Shown here: positions 8,149-14,383 of the stretch, one piece after another
Numbering within the stretch: position 1 is the stretch's first letter
Layout of the letters: every line of letters begins with the position of its first letter
Assembly (NCBI GenBank): GCA_023415845.1
Contig: JAEZJB010000434.1
Span: forward strand, 1 to 15,834
Origin: Chloroflexota bacterium
GTDB lineage: Bacteria > Chloroflexota > Chloroflexia > Thermomicrobiales > UBA6265
Direction: 5' to 3'
DNA: 15,834 nt
The notes under the pieces: model-generated
Told to the model about the DNA's origin: nothing
The model's input: only the letters and a program-made list of their open reading frames with translations
The model's database searches: none
Made by a program: the position numbers and the translations under genes

Positions 8149-9033
8149 GTGGGGCGCCCAGTTTTCATAGCGAATCCTGTCGCCGGAAATGGGCGAGGCG
8201 CAGAGGCGATCAAGCGCATCCGCCGATCGGTGGGTGGCGCGGCCGACATTGTGCTGACGCACGGGCCGGGCGAAGCCGAGACTCTCGCGATGGCGCATGC
8301 CGCCGAGGGCTTCGCGCCGGTCGTGGCGGTTGGCGGAGACGGCACTATCCAGGAGGTGGTTAGAGGCCTGCTGCAGGTGGCTGATCCGCCGCCGCTGGGA
8401 ATCGTGGCGGCGGGAAGCTCGAACGACGCGGTGCGGACCCTTGGATTGCCGCGAGATCCATTGTCGGCCGCGCGAATGGCCTGGAGTGACACGGCGGGGG
8501 CAATTGACGTGGGGCGCTGTAATGGCGCGCCGTTCCTGAATGTGGCGGGAGTAGGGCTCGATACGGTGGTCGTCGCGGCGGTGAATGCGCGATCGGGGCG
8601 GTGGGTACGGGGGCGGGCGGGATACATCGGCCAGGCATTGCGCGAGTTGCGCCGGTTCGAGAACCCGTCGTTCACGATTCGCCTGGATGACGAGGTGATC
8701 GAGACGCCTTCGGTGCTGCTGGCGGTGGCCAACCTGCGCTATTACGGGGGCGGGATGAAGATCGCTCCCGACGCCGATCCGACGGATGGGCTGCTGGATG
8801 TCTGGCTCGGGGGTGACCTTTCGCGAGCCGAAGTGCTGGCATTGATGCCCGCCATCTTCCTGGGACAGCATGGACGCCATTCCAGGGTAAAGCACTACCG
8901 AGCGGCGAGGGTTCGGGTCGAGAGTCCCTATCCTCAGCAGGTGCAGATGGATGGGGAGCTACTTGCCGCGCTCCCGGCCGACTTCGATGTCGATCCGCTG
9001 GCGATCAGGATCATGGGTTGGGCCGGGCGGTAA
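8149..9033 (+). CDS. Diacylglycerol/lipid kinase family protein (DgkB/YegS type)
   Basis: A 294-residue ATP-dependent lipid kinase-like protein. It starts with the substrate/nucleotide loop FIANPVAGNGRG and contains the family-defining AVGGDGTIQEVVRGL (GGDGT at 62-66). These are followed by GIVAAGSSNDAVRTLGLP, where most relatives have GTGNDFAR, then VAGVGLDT, YYGGGMKIAPDADPTDGLLDV and a C-terminal MDGE. All the expected domain blocks are present. It probably phosphorylates diacylglycerol or a related lipid at the inner face of the membrane. I chose the GTG at 8149 because AGGA at 8136-8139 is 9 bases upstream and the protein then begins right before the first strand. A GTG at 8074 would overlap the creatininase gene by 64 bp and add residues unlike the family. 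It is probably translationally coupled to the gene before it. Confidence 0.93.
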   Translation: MGRPVFIANPVAGNGRGAEAIKRIRRSVGGAADIVLTHGPGEAETLAMAHAAEGFAPVVAVGGDGTIQEVVRGLLQVADPPPLGIVAAGSSNDAVRTLGLPRDPLSAARMAWSDTAGAIDVGRCNGAPFLNVAGVGLDTVVVAAVNARSGRWVRGRAGYIGQALRELRRFENPSFTIRLDDEVIETPSVLLAVANLRYYGGGMKIAPDADPTDGLLDVWLGGDLSRAEVLALMPAIFLGQHGRHSRVKHYRAARVRVESPYPQQVQMDGELLAALPADFDVDPLAIRIMGWAGR

Positions 9034-9035
9034 CG

Positions 9036-9080
9036 AATGCCAGAGGCATCTCCTGGGGTTGCAGGCGATGCCTCCGCATT
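9036..9080. terminator. Long imperfect hairpin between convergent genes, candidate bidirectional terminator
   Basis: The 78-bp gap between the lipid kinase stop and the stop of the minus-strand Cys-rich gene is largely one inverted repeat. Pairing arms are AATGC (9036-9040) with GCATT (9076-9080), GAGGCATC (9043-9050) with GATGCCTC (9067-9074), and CCTG (9052-9055) with CAGG (9062-9065), around a six-base loop. That gives 17 pairs with only small mismatches. No T-tract follows on either strand, so this is not a textbook intrinsic terminator. Its place between two stops still favours termination or 3'-end protection of both transcripts. Confidence 0.55.
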
Positions 9081-9111
9081 GGTGCCATCGATGTGGCGGT
9101 TGAGAATTCTC

Positions 9112-9660
9112 CTAGGCGATGACGATGATGTCGGGGCCGCTGCAACACCCGTAGATCATCGTGCCCCTCCAGTCGTACATGGCGTAGTTGTGGCTGATGA
9201 TGAGAATCAGCCCGCAGTCGGGGCACCTGGCGCGCTGGGCGGGATTGATGCGAACGACTGCGGTGTTGTCGAGAGCGAGGATGGCTCCGACCCAGTTGCG
9301 TCCGTGTTGCTCGATGCCCTGCTCGATGAACTCGTAGGCACCAAAGACACCGCCGCACGAGCACTCGATGCGATTCGAAAACCAGGGTCCCATGTCTTCG
9401 ACCTTGAGTTCGGTCTCGATCCGTTTGCGCTCTTCTTCGGAGACACGTTCGAGACCGACCGATTTGACCCGGGCGGGAGTCCAGAACCAGCTCATGACAG
9501 CCTGCGCCTGAGCGGGAGTGGCGTAGAACGTGGCGGACTGACCCTGGCGGATGGCGTGCTGCATCATCGAGACCACAACGCTGTCGTCGGCGGTGATGAC
9601 AGCCCGACCTTCGTCAACCGTTGCTTCGACGGACCGGATGAAGGTTGAAGGATCTTTCAC
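9112..9660 (-). CDS. Uncharacterised Cys-rich, probably zinc-binding protein
   Basis: A 182-residue protein that I do not recognise. The N-terminal half is a small alpha/beta region with an acidic helical stretch around SEEERKRIETELKVED (74-89). The C-terminal half has CSCGG (Cys100, Cys102) and CPDCG (Cys146, Cys149), which together could make one four-cysteine zinc site with an intervening strand-helix-strand insert. A final GCCSGPD adds Cys172 and Cys173. No signal peptide or membrane segment is seen. The GTG start at 9660 is well supported by GGAGG 6 bases upstream on the minus strand; an ATG at 9735 would add a Ser/His-rich tail lacking coding character. It is transcribed toward the lipid kinase gene, with a strong hairpin between them. 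Nearby genes do not suggest a function. Confidence 0.82.
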   Translation of the reverse strand: MKDPSTFIRSVEATVDEGRAVITADDSVVVSMMQHAIRQGQSATFYATPAQAQAVMSWFWTPARVKSVGLERVSEEERKRIETELKVEDMGPWFSNRIECSCGGVFGAYEFIEQGIEQHGRNWVGAILALDNTAVVRINPAQRARCPDCGLILIISHNYAMYDWRGTMIYGCCSGPDIIVIA

Positions 9661-9820
9661 GGGACACCTCCAGTGAGGAAAGAAGTCGCGACTTTGAGAG
9701 CTGTGGGAGTTCAGGCTGGATAGGTGCCTGAACATCAGCCGGTGAACCGTTTCGTCAGGGAGCGTGAGGTGGTGGATAGCCTGGCTCCAGGGCGTTGCGC
9801 ATTGGGACCTCCCTTGCCAG

Positions 9821-9907
9821 TCATGGCCTTCCGGGATACGGACGCGGTGGGGCGAGCGTCACGGCGGTGAGCAGAACGACGACGAGGGCGATGGCCGAGC
9901 GCTTCAT
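9821..9907 (-). CDS. 28-codon ORF with signal-peptide-like sequence
   Basis: A short reading frame that begins MKRSAIALVVVLLTAV, followed by a Pro/Arg-rich tail of about ten residues. A basic start followed by a hydrophobic core is the layout of a secretion signal or single membrane helix. The ATG at 9907 has AGGAG 6 bases upstream within GAAAGGAGCCCACC, one of the best ribosome binding sites in the window. The frame closes at 9821 with TGA. It could be a genuine small membrane peptide, or the surviving start of an exported protein or lipoprotein whose rest was lost. I do not see a plausible continuation in the other two frames. It lies 160 bp upstream of the Cys-rich gene on the same strand. 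Confidence 0.45.
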   Translation of the reverse strand: MKRSAIALVVVLLTAVTLAPPRPYPGRP

Positions 9908-10281
9908 GGTGGGCTCCTTTCACGACGCACCGGGCTGGTGCGGTGCGTGCCATCACCTTGCGCCTGCCGGCAGGCAAAGGCATCGGTGAAACCACGTACT
10001 GCCACCCGGGTCCAGCGGATAGGGACGCAAAACACACGTAGGTAATGAGCCACCCGATGACGAGTCACCTACGTAGTGCCGGTTGCTTCCCCGCGAGTCG
10101 TGCCTGAGTCGCTGGGACCAACGGATGCCCGGAAACCCTCTGGACAGATCGAAGGACTCCCCGTACCGTGTCGCGCTAACGAACCAACTTGTTCCTGACC
10201 GTCTTCACCCTCGGTTTCAGCCGCGTGAACGTCACGGACCTCGACTCGTCGGAGCCGGGCCGTGAGTGAACAGGAGACTTG
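9908..10281. other. Gene-poor stretch ahead of the first oxidoreductase
   Basis: A 374-bp gap. I find no reading frame in it with convincing coding character and no tRNA-like or other structured RNA. The left end would hold the promoter of the small minus-strand ORF and the right end the leader of the first Gfo/Idh gene. The one structured item is an inverted repeat at 10036-10074. The start of the dehydrogenase is set by AGGAG at 10272-10276. No confident -35/-10 pair could be read on either strand. Confidence 0.5.
10036..10074. repeat. Inverted repeat ACGTAGGT / ACCTACGT
   Basis: An exact 8-bp inverted repeat: ACGTAGGT at 10036-10043 and ACCTACGT at 10067-10074, with a 23-bp spacer. Allowing one bulged base, a further CAC/GTG pairing extends the arms outward. 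It lies in the otherwise empty gap, about 200 bp upstream of the first dehydrogenase. It could be a split operator or a weak hairpin. No protein family is identified with it. Confidence 0.35.
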
Positions 10282-11565
10282 ATGTCTGACTCCAATTCGG
10301 CAGCCATACCCTCGCTGCGGCTGGGTGTGGTTGGCGCCGCGCGCATCCTGAATGCGCACCTGCGTGGGATTCGCCTCGTACGCGAGGCCGGGCTGGCCGA
10401 CGTACGGGTGACCGCCATCGCGGCACGGCGACGTGAGGATGGCCTGACCTTCCGGCAGCGTGGCGAGGGGCCACCTCCGCGCGAGCCGGTTTCGACCAAC
10501 GAGAAGGATCCGCTGGGCGCGCCGCACCTGTATGCCAGCGACATTCACCCTGAAACCCTGCCCGAGATTTACGACGACTGGCGGGCGATGCTCGAAGCGG
10601 ACGATGTCGACGCGGTGCTGATCCTGGCCCCGGTTGGGTTGCACCATACGATTGCGCTCGATGCGATTGCCGCTGGCAAGCATGTGCTGATCGAAAAGCC
10701 CTTCGCGATCTCGGTGCGGGCCGGCCAGGAGATCGTTGACGCCGCCGCTGCGAAAAACCTCGTGGTGGGAGTGGCCGAAAGCGTGCGCTATACGGAGCCG
10801 ACACGAGCCGCACATTGGGTGATCGACCAGGGGCTGCTCGGGAATCTCCAGCTCTGGATTTCCGGCGGCTTCGGCGGTGGCGAATGGGGCCCTGACCGGA
10901 TCGTGGCGCGGACTCCCTGGCGACACCAGAAGCTGCCAGGCGGGGGCGGTCCGGTGCTGGACTGGGGCGTCCACCTCTTCAACCACATGCGCTACCTGAT
11001 GGGCCCGATTGCCGAAGTCAGCGCGAATGTCGCCACGCTGGAGCCGGAGCGCTTCGACCGCGCCGAGGACGGGGCGGTGATTGCAAGCGTACGGAACGAG
11101 GTGGAGGACGTGTTCTTCGCCAACCTGAAGTTCGCCAGCGGGGCGATCGGTACGACGTTTGGTGGATGGGCGGGCCGGGGAGCAGGAAGCTCGTTCGGCA
11201 AGGGCGCCACCATCTACGGGACCCGGGGCATGATGCAGGGCGATGAGGTGATCGCGGAAGGCACCTCGCCCGCGTCGGCCACCAACCTTTTCGCCTCCGG
11301 CGGAACCCCATCGGAATTCGATACCTACTTTCCTGCCGGGCTGAAAGATGCCTTCGCGCTGGAGATGCTCGACTTTATCCGCGCGATCCAGACCGGTGTG
11401 CCGATGGAGGCCTCAGGCGAGGAAGGGGTGCTCGACCTTGCCACCGCCTACGCGGTGCTCGAGTCGGCGACCCTCGACCTGCCGGTGACGGTGGACGACG
11501 TGCTCAACGGCACGGTGCATGCCTACCAGGCGGAGATCGACGACCACTACGGACTGACCGACTGA
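10282..11565 (+). CDS. Gfo/Idh/MocA family oxidoreductase, His-type active site
   Basis: A predicted NAD(P)-dependent sugar or polyol dehydrogenase of 427 residues. The Rossmann part begins RLGVVGAARILNAHLRG, the GAARI variant of the dinucleotide fingerprint. The catalytic Lys is Lys139 in IEKPFAIS, and the C-terminal domain supplies Asp227 and His231 in DWGVH, the DxxxH pair of inositol-dehydrogenase-like members. Between the second strand and the EKP motif is an insert of roughly 30 residues (REDGLTFRQRGEGPPPREP and on), longer than usual. The ATG at 10282 has AGGAG 5 bases upstream; a TTG at 10279 adds one residue. It is first of three same-strand paralogous dehydrogenases. The substrate is unknown; sugars, cyclitols and keto-sugars are typical for the family. 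Confidence 0.93.
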   Translation: MSDSNSAAIPSLRLGVVGAARILNAHLRGIRLVREAGLADVRVTAIAARRREDGLTFRQRGEGPPPREPVSTNEKDPLGAPHLYASDIHPETLPEIYDDWRAMLEADDVDAVLILAPVGLHHTIALDAIAAGKHVLIEKPFAISVRAGQEIVDAAAAKNLVVGVAESVRYTEPTRAAHWVIDQGLLGNLQLWISGGFGGGEWGPDRIVARTPWRHQKLPGGGGPVLDWGVHLFNHMRYLMGPIAEVSANVATLEPERFDRAEDGAVIASVRNEVEDVFFANLKFASGAIGTTFGGWAGRGAGSSFGKGATIYGTRGMMQGDEVIAEGTSPASATNLFASGGTPSEFDTYFPAGLKDAFALEMLDFIRAIQTGVPMEASGEEGVLDLATAYAVLESATLDLPVTVDDVLNGTVHAYQAEIDDHYGLTD

Positions 11566-11711
11566 GTTCGGGCATGGATGCGGCCGGCCAGTGGTCCGGC
11601 ATCGTGGGGGGCGGCCCCGAAAGGCAATGGTTTCAGCACACGGATGCCGATCCGTTGGTTCCTGGTCACTCGTGATTTCGGACAGCGCATTTGCCGGAGA
11701 GACATCACCTG

Positions 11712-12815
11712 ATGGACACATCGCCTGCTGACACGTCGCGCCAGCTCGGAGTTGGCGTTATTGGATGTGGCGGGATCGCCCGTCACGCACACCTGCCGAA
11801 CATCAAGCGCAACCCGCGGACTCGCCTGGTGGCGGTTTGCGATATCGATCTCGACCGGGCCAGGGCGTTTGCCGAGGAATTCGGCGACGAGCATACGGTG
11901 GCTTACCAGGACTACCAGGACCTTCTGGCCAACCCCGATGTCGAGATGGTGAATGTGACCACCTGGGCGGCGGCGCACGCCGAACCGGTGATTGCGGCCG
12001 CGCAGGCTGGCAAGCACATCCTGTGCGAGAAGCCGATCGCGGTGTCGCTGGCGGATGCCGACGCGATGGTGGCGGCTGCCAGGGATGCCGGGGTGCTGAT
12101 GACGATGGGCTACCAGCCCCGGTTCGGCAACCAGTGGCCGCGGGTGAAGGAGATCATCGACGCGGGGCTGCTGGGCGAGATCATGGGGGCGACGATCGTG
12201 TCGGCCAACCCGTCGTCGCACGGTGTGCCGTGGTTCCTGAAGAAGGACCTGGCGGGCGGTGGGGTGCTGATCGACTGGGGCATCTATACCGCCTATACCA
12301 TCAACTGGTGGCTGGGGAAGATCGACCGGGTGTACGCCACGGCCAAGACGTTCCGCAAAGAAGTGATGGTGCGGGGCGAGTTGCTGACCGATGTGGACGT
12401 CGAAGACTCGGTGGCGGCGACGCTGCAGTTCGCCAGTGGCGCGATGGGCGTGTGGTATGCGAACTGGGCGGTGAAGGCCAACCACCATCACACGGCGATC
12501 GACGGGCGGGAAGGCTCGCTGGTGCTGGAAGGCAACACGATGCGCCTGAAGAGCGCCCGGATCAACGACCCGGATTTCATTGCCGGGTGGCATGAAATCA
12601 CCGTCACCGACCCGCCGCTGGTGGACATGCATTACGCGAAGATCGATCACCTGGTGAAGGCGATTCTGGATGGTGACCCGCTGGTGCTGACTGGCGAGGA
12701 CGGCCGGGATGCGCTGGAGCTGGTGCTGGGTGTGTACCAGTCGGCGGAGACCGGGATGCCGGTGGACCTGCCGCTGGTGCGGGATGCAGCGCCGGTGGCC
12801 GAGGCGGCCGGCTGA
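11712..12815 (+). CDS. Gfo/Idh/MocA family oxidoreductase, Tyr-type active site
   Basis: A dehydrogenase of 367 residues with the classical fingerprint GVGVIGCGGIARHAHLPN, followed by the acidic strand end VAVCDIDLDRARAFAEEFG that usually favours NAD(H). Lys107 lies in CEKPIAVS. The C-terminal domain has DWGIYTAY, placing Asp188 and Tyr192 where inositol-type members have Asp and His. A Tyr here is also found in glucose-fructose oxidoreductase and dihydrodiol/xylose dehydrogenase relatives. I set the start at ATG 11712, with GGAGAG 10 bases upstream; a TTG at 11691 is less likely. The gap of 146 bp to the preceding dehydrogenase contains a 6-bp hairpin (ACGGAT/ATCCGT, 11640-11655). The family is certain and the substrate unknown. 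Confidence 0.94.
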   Translation: MDTSPADTSRQLGVGVIGCGGIARHAHLPNIKRNPRTRLVAVCDIDLDRARAFAEEFGDEHTVAYQDYQDLLANPDVEMVNVTTWAAAHAEPVIAAAQAGKHILCEKPIAVSLADADAMVAAARDAGVLMTMGYQPRFGNQWPRVKEIIDAGLLGEIMGATIVSANPSSHGVPWFLKKDLAGGGVLIDWGIYTAYTINWWLGKIDRVYATAKTFRKEVMVRGELLTDVDVEDSVAATLQFASGAMGVWYANWAVKANHHHTAIDGREGSLVLEGNTMRLKSARINDPDFIAGWHEITVTDPPLVDMHYAKIDHLVKAILDGDPLVLTGEDGRDALELVLGVYQSAETGMPVDLPLVRDAAPVAEAAG

Positions 12816-12872
12816 TTGCACGCCGCCGGGGCCTGATTTCTTGTGACGACAATGCCGAGAGGATGAGGTTTC

Positions 12873-13949
12873 GTGACCGAGAAGATTCGTTTGGGGTTTG
12901 TGGGCGCCGATCACCTGCACTTCCACGACCTGCTGAAGAATGCGTTTGCCTGCCCGACCGCCGAGGTGGTGGGGGCGGTGATTACCGATCCGGAACTGCG
13001 CGAGTTCTTCGCCGAGCAGTACGTGGACCTCTCGCTGTTCGACGACATCGATGAGTTCTATGCGGCGGCGAACCCGCAGGCGATCGTGACCTGTGCCAAC
13101 AACCGGGACGCGCTGGCGGTGGTGGCCGATGCTGCCCAGCGTGGCGTGCACGTGATGAAGGAAAAACCGATGGCGGCCTCGCTCGCCATCGCCGAGGCCA
13201 TGGCGACGACCTGCGCCACCCACGGGGTGCGGTTGATGATCAACTGGCCGAACAACTGGTCGCCGGCGATCCAGCACCTGAAGACGCTGGTGGACGACGG
13301 CGCGATCGGGAACGTCTGGCAGATCCATCACCGGGCCGGGCATGGTGGTCCGCCGCAGGGGTACCTTTCGGGCGGCCCGATTGGCCGGGTCGGCTGGGGC
13401 TGGCTGATCGACCGGGAACTGAACGGCGGTGGCGCGGCAGTCGACTTCTGCTCTTACGGGGCGGCGTTGTCGCGGTGGATCATGGGCCAGCCGAGCCGGG
13501 TGACCGGTGTGGGCGGCCGGTATTCGAAGGAATTCTTCACGGTGGAGGACAACGCCGTGATGATCCTGCAGTATCCGAAGGGACACACGATTACCGAGGG
13601 GACGTGGACCCAGCCGGCGATGCCGGTGAAGATTCCGGCGATGGTGTATGGCGACAAGGGCGCGATCGCGATCCTTTCGGGGACCGAGCTGTCGATTGCC
13701 ACGAAGGGTGTGCCCGGCCAGCACCAGGGGTTGTCGACGGAGGGTGAGGTGATCACCGCGCCGGAGCTGCCGGCTCATTACAAGACGGCGATCGACTACT
13801 TCACCTACTGCCTGCTGCACGACGAGCCGTTCACCGGCATCGTGTCGCCGGAGGTTTCGGTGGATACCCAGGCGATCCTGGAGGCCGGGTTGCTGTCGAT
13901 GGAATCGGGCGCCGAGGTGTCGCTGCCGTTGCCCTCGTTCCTGGAATAG
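12873..13949 (+). CDS. Gfo/Idh/MocA family oxidoreductase, divergent nucleotide-binding loop
   Basis: A 358-residue family member whose Rossmann start is LGFVGADHLHFHDLL. The usual GxGxxG/A is reduced to GFVGADH with His14, His16 and His18 close by. The catalytic block MKEKPMAAS gives Lys98, and VDFCSYGA gives Asp191 and Tyr195, the Tyr-type pair. The C-terminal substrate domain is intact through the terminal LEAGLLSMESGAEVSLPLP. Because the Lys and Asp/Tyr are kept, an active dehydrogenase is likely even though the cofactor loop is atypical. The GTG start at 12873 is preceded by AGAGGA and GAGG at 9 and 4 bases. It follows the second dehydrogenase by 57 bp, so these two are probably co-transcribed. 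A hairpin follows it at 13979. Confidence 0.92.
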   Translation: MTEKIRLGFVGADHLHFHDLLKNAFACPTAEVVGAVITDPELREFFAEQYVDLSLFDDIDEFYAAANPQAIVTCANNRDALAVVADAAQRGVHVMKEKPMAASLAIAEAMATTCATHGVRLMINWPNNWSPAIQHLKTLVDDGAIGNVWQIHHRAGHGGPPQGYLSGGPIGRVGWGWLIDRELNGGGAAVDFCSYGAALSRWIMGQPSRVTGVGGRYSKEFFTVEDNAVMILQYPKGHTITEGTWTQPAMPVKIPAMVYGDKGAIAILSGTELSIATKGVPGQHQGLSTEGEVITAPELPAHYKTAIDYFTYCLLHDEPFTGIVSPEVSVDTQAILEAGLLSMESGAEVSLPLPSFLE

Positions 13950-13978
13950 TTGTTGCTGGTTAACAGTAGGTGATTGTG

Positions 13979-14012
13979 CGGCCCGGATTTCCCGATCGGG
14001 AGGTCCGGGCCG
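13979..14012. terminator. Nested palindromic hairpin after the dehydrogenase run
   Basis: The outer arms CGGCCCGGA (13979-13987) and TCCGGGCCG (14004-14012) pair perfectly over 9 bp. Inside them is the perfect palindrome CCCGATCGGG (13991-14000), which could form a second hairpin or extend the fold. It starts 29 bp after the stop of the third dehydrogenase. Only two T residues follow directly, so if it terminates transcription it lacks a proper U-tract. Its position after a gene run and before a probable promoter supports a terminator role. Confidence 0.5.
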
Positions 14013-14045
14013 TTGGCATTTGCCGGAAACTCGTCTGCACAAATT

Positions 14046-14137
14046 CATTAATTCATTAATTCCCTTTCCGTTGATTCCATGGGGTTTGTGGCGGGTGATG
14101 CCGACTGCATTAAATCCGCACAAAATCGCATTAATTC
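14046..14137 (+). repeat. Four CATTAATTC-type direct repeats, candidate operator array
   Basis: CATTAATTC occurs exactly at 14046-14054, 14054-14062 and 14129-14137, and once with a single change (CATTAAATC) at 14108-14116. The first two copies are 8 bp apart. The last two are 21 bp apart, about two helix turns. Two copies also share an upstream GCACAAA (14037-14043 and 14118-14124). All lie in an AT-rich island ahead of the 14384 gene. This could be a binding array for a regulator or simply AT-rich promoter DNA. No known binding protein is assigned. Confidence 0.5.
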
Positions 14138-14383
14138 GCGATCCGTGAATGGGAGTGACCGGCGAACGGCGCGCCAACGGGGGTGGAGGGCCGCTGCACC
14201 TTAACGAACGCATCGAAGGTGAGGAAATCCGCCAGGTTACGGAGAATTCGTAGGTTCGGGTCTGGCTGTCGACAGGTTGAGCGACTTCACATACGCTCCC
14301 GGGAGCCCTCGTCTGGCCGAACTGATGGCCGTTGCGAGGTGGCATTGGCATCCAGTTCGTCGACATCAGGGAGCTCCAACAGC

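Larger units (their letters stand above)
13950..14383. other. 434-bp gap with hairpin, AT-rich island and long leader
   Basis: No reading frame here looks coding. From left to right it holds the nested palindromic hairpin (13979-14012), an AT-rich island (about 14040-14137) with four CATTAATTC-type repeats that contrasts with the GC-rich surroundings, and about 200 bp of GC-rich leader before the ATG at 14384. A possible sigma70-like pair is TTGTGG (14086-14091) and TTAAAT (14110-14115), 18 bases apart. The match to consensus is weak. The arrangement suggests that the 14384 gene has its own promoter and control region. Confidence 0.5.

Noticed and set aside
9037..9648. A 203-codon plus-strand frame opposite the Cys-rich gene
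   Set aside because: Asp/Gly-rich shadow without motifs. The minus-strand frame has a strong ribosome binding site and paired cysteine motifs.
9735..10037. A 100-codon minus-strand frame
   Set aside because: Its composition is not protein-like. The small ORF at 9821-9907 in another frame has the only good ribosome binding site here.
14183..14383. N-terminal extension of the 391-residue protein
   Set aside because: The extra 67 residues are Ser/Arg-rich and unlike the folded part, and the ATG at 14384 has a suitable ribosome binding site.
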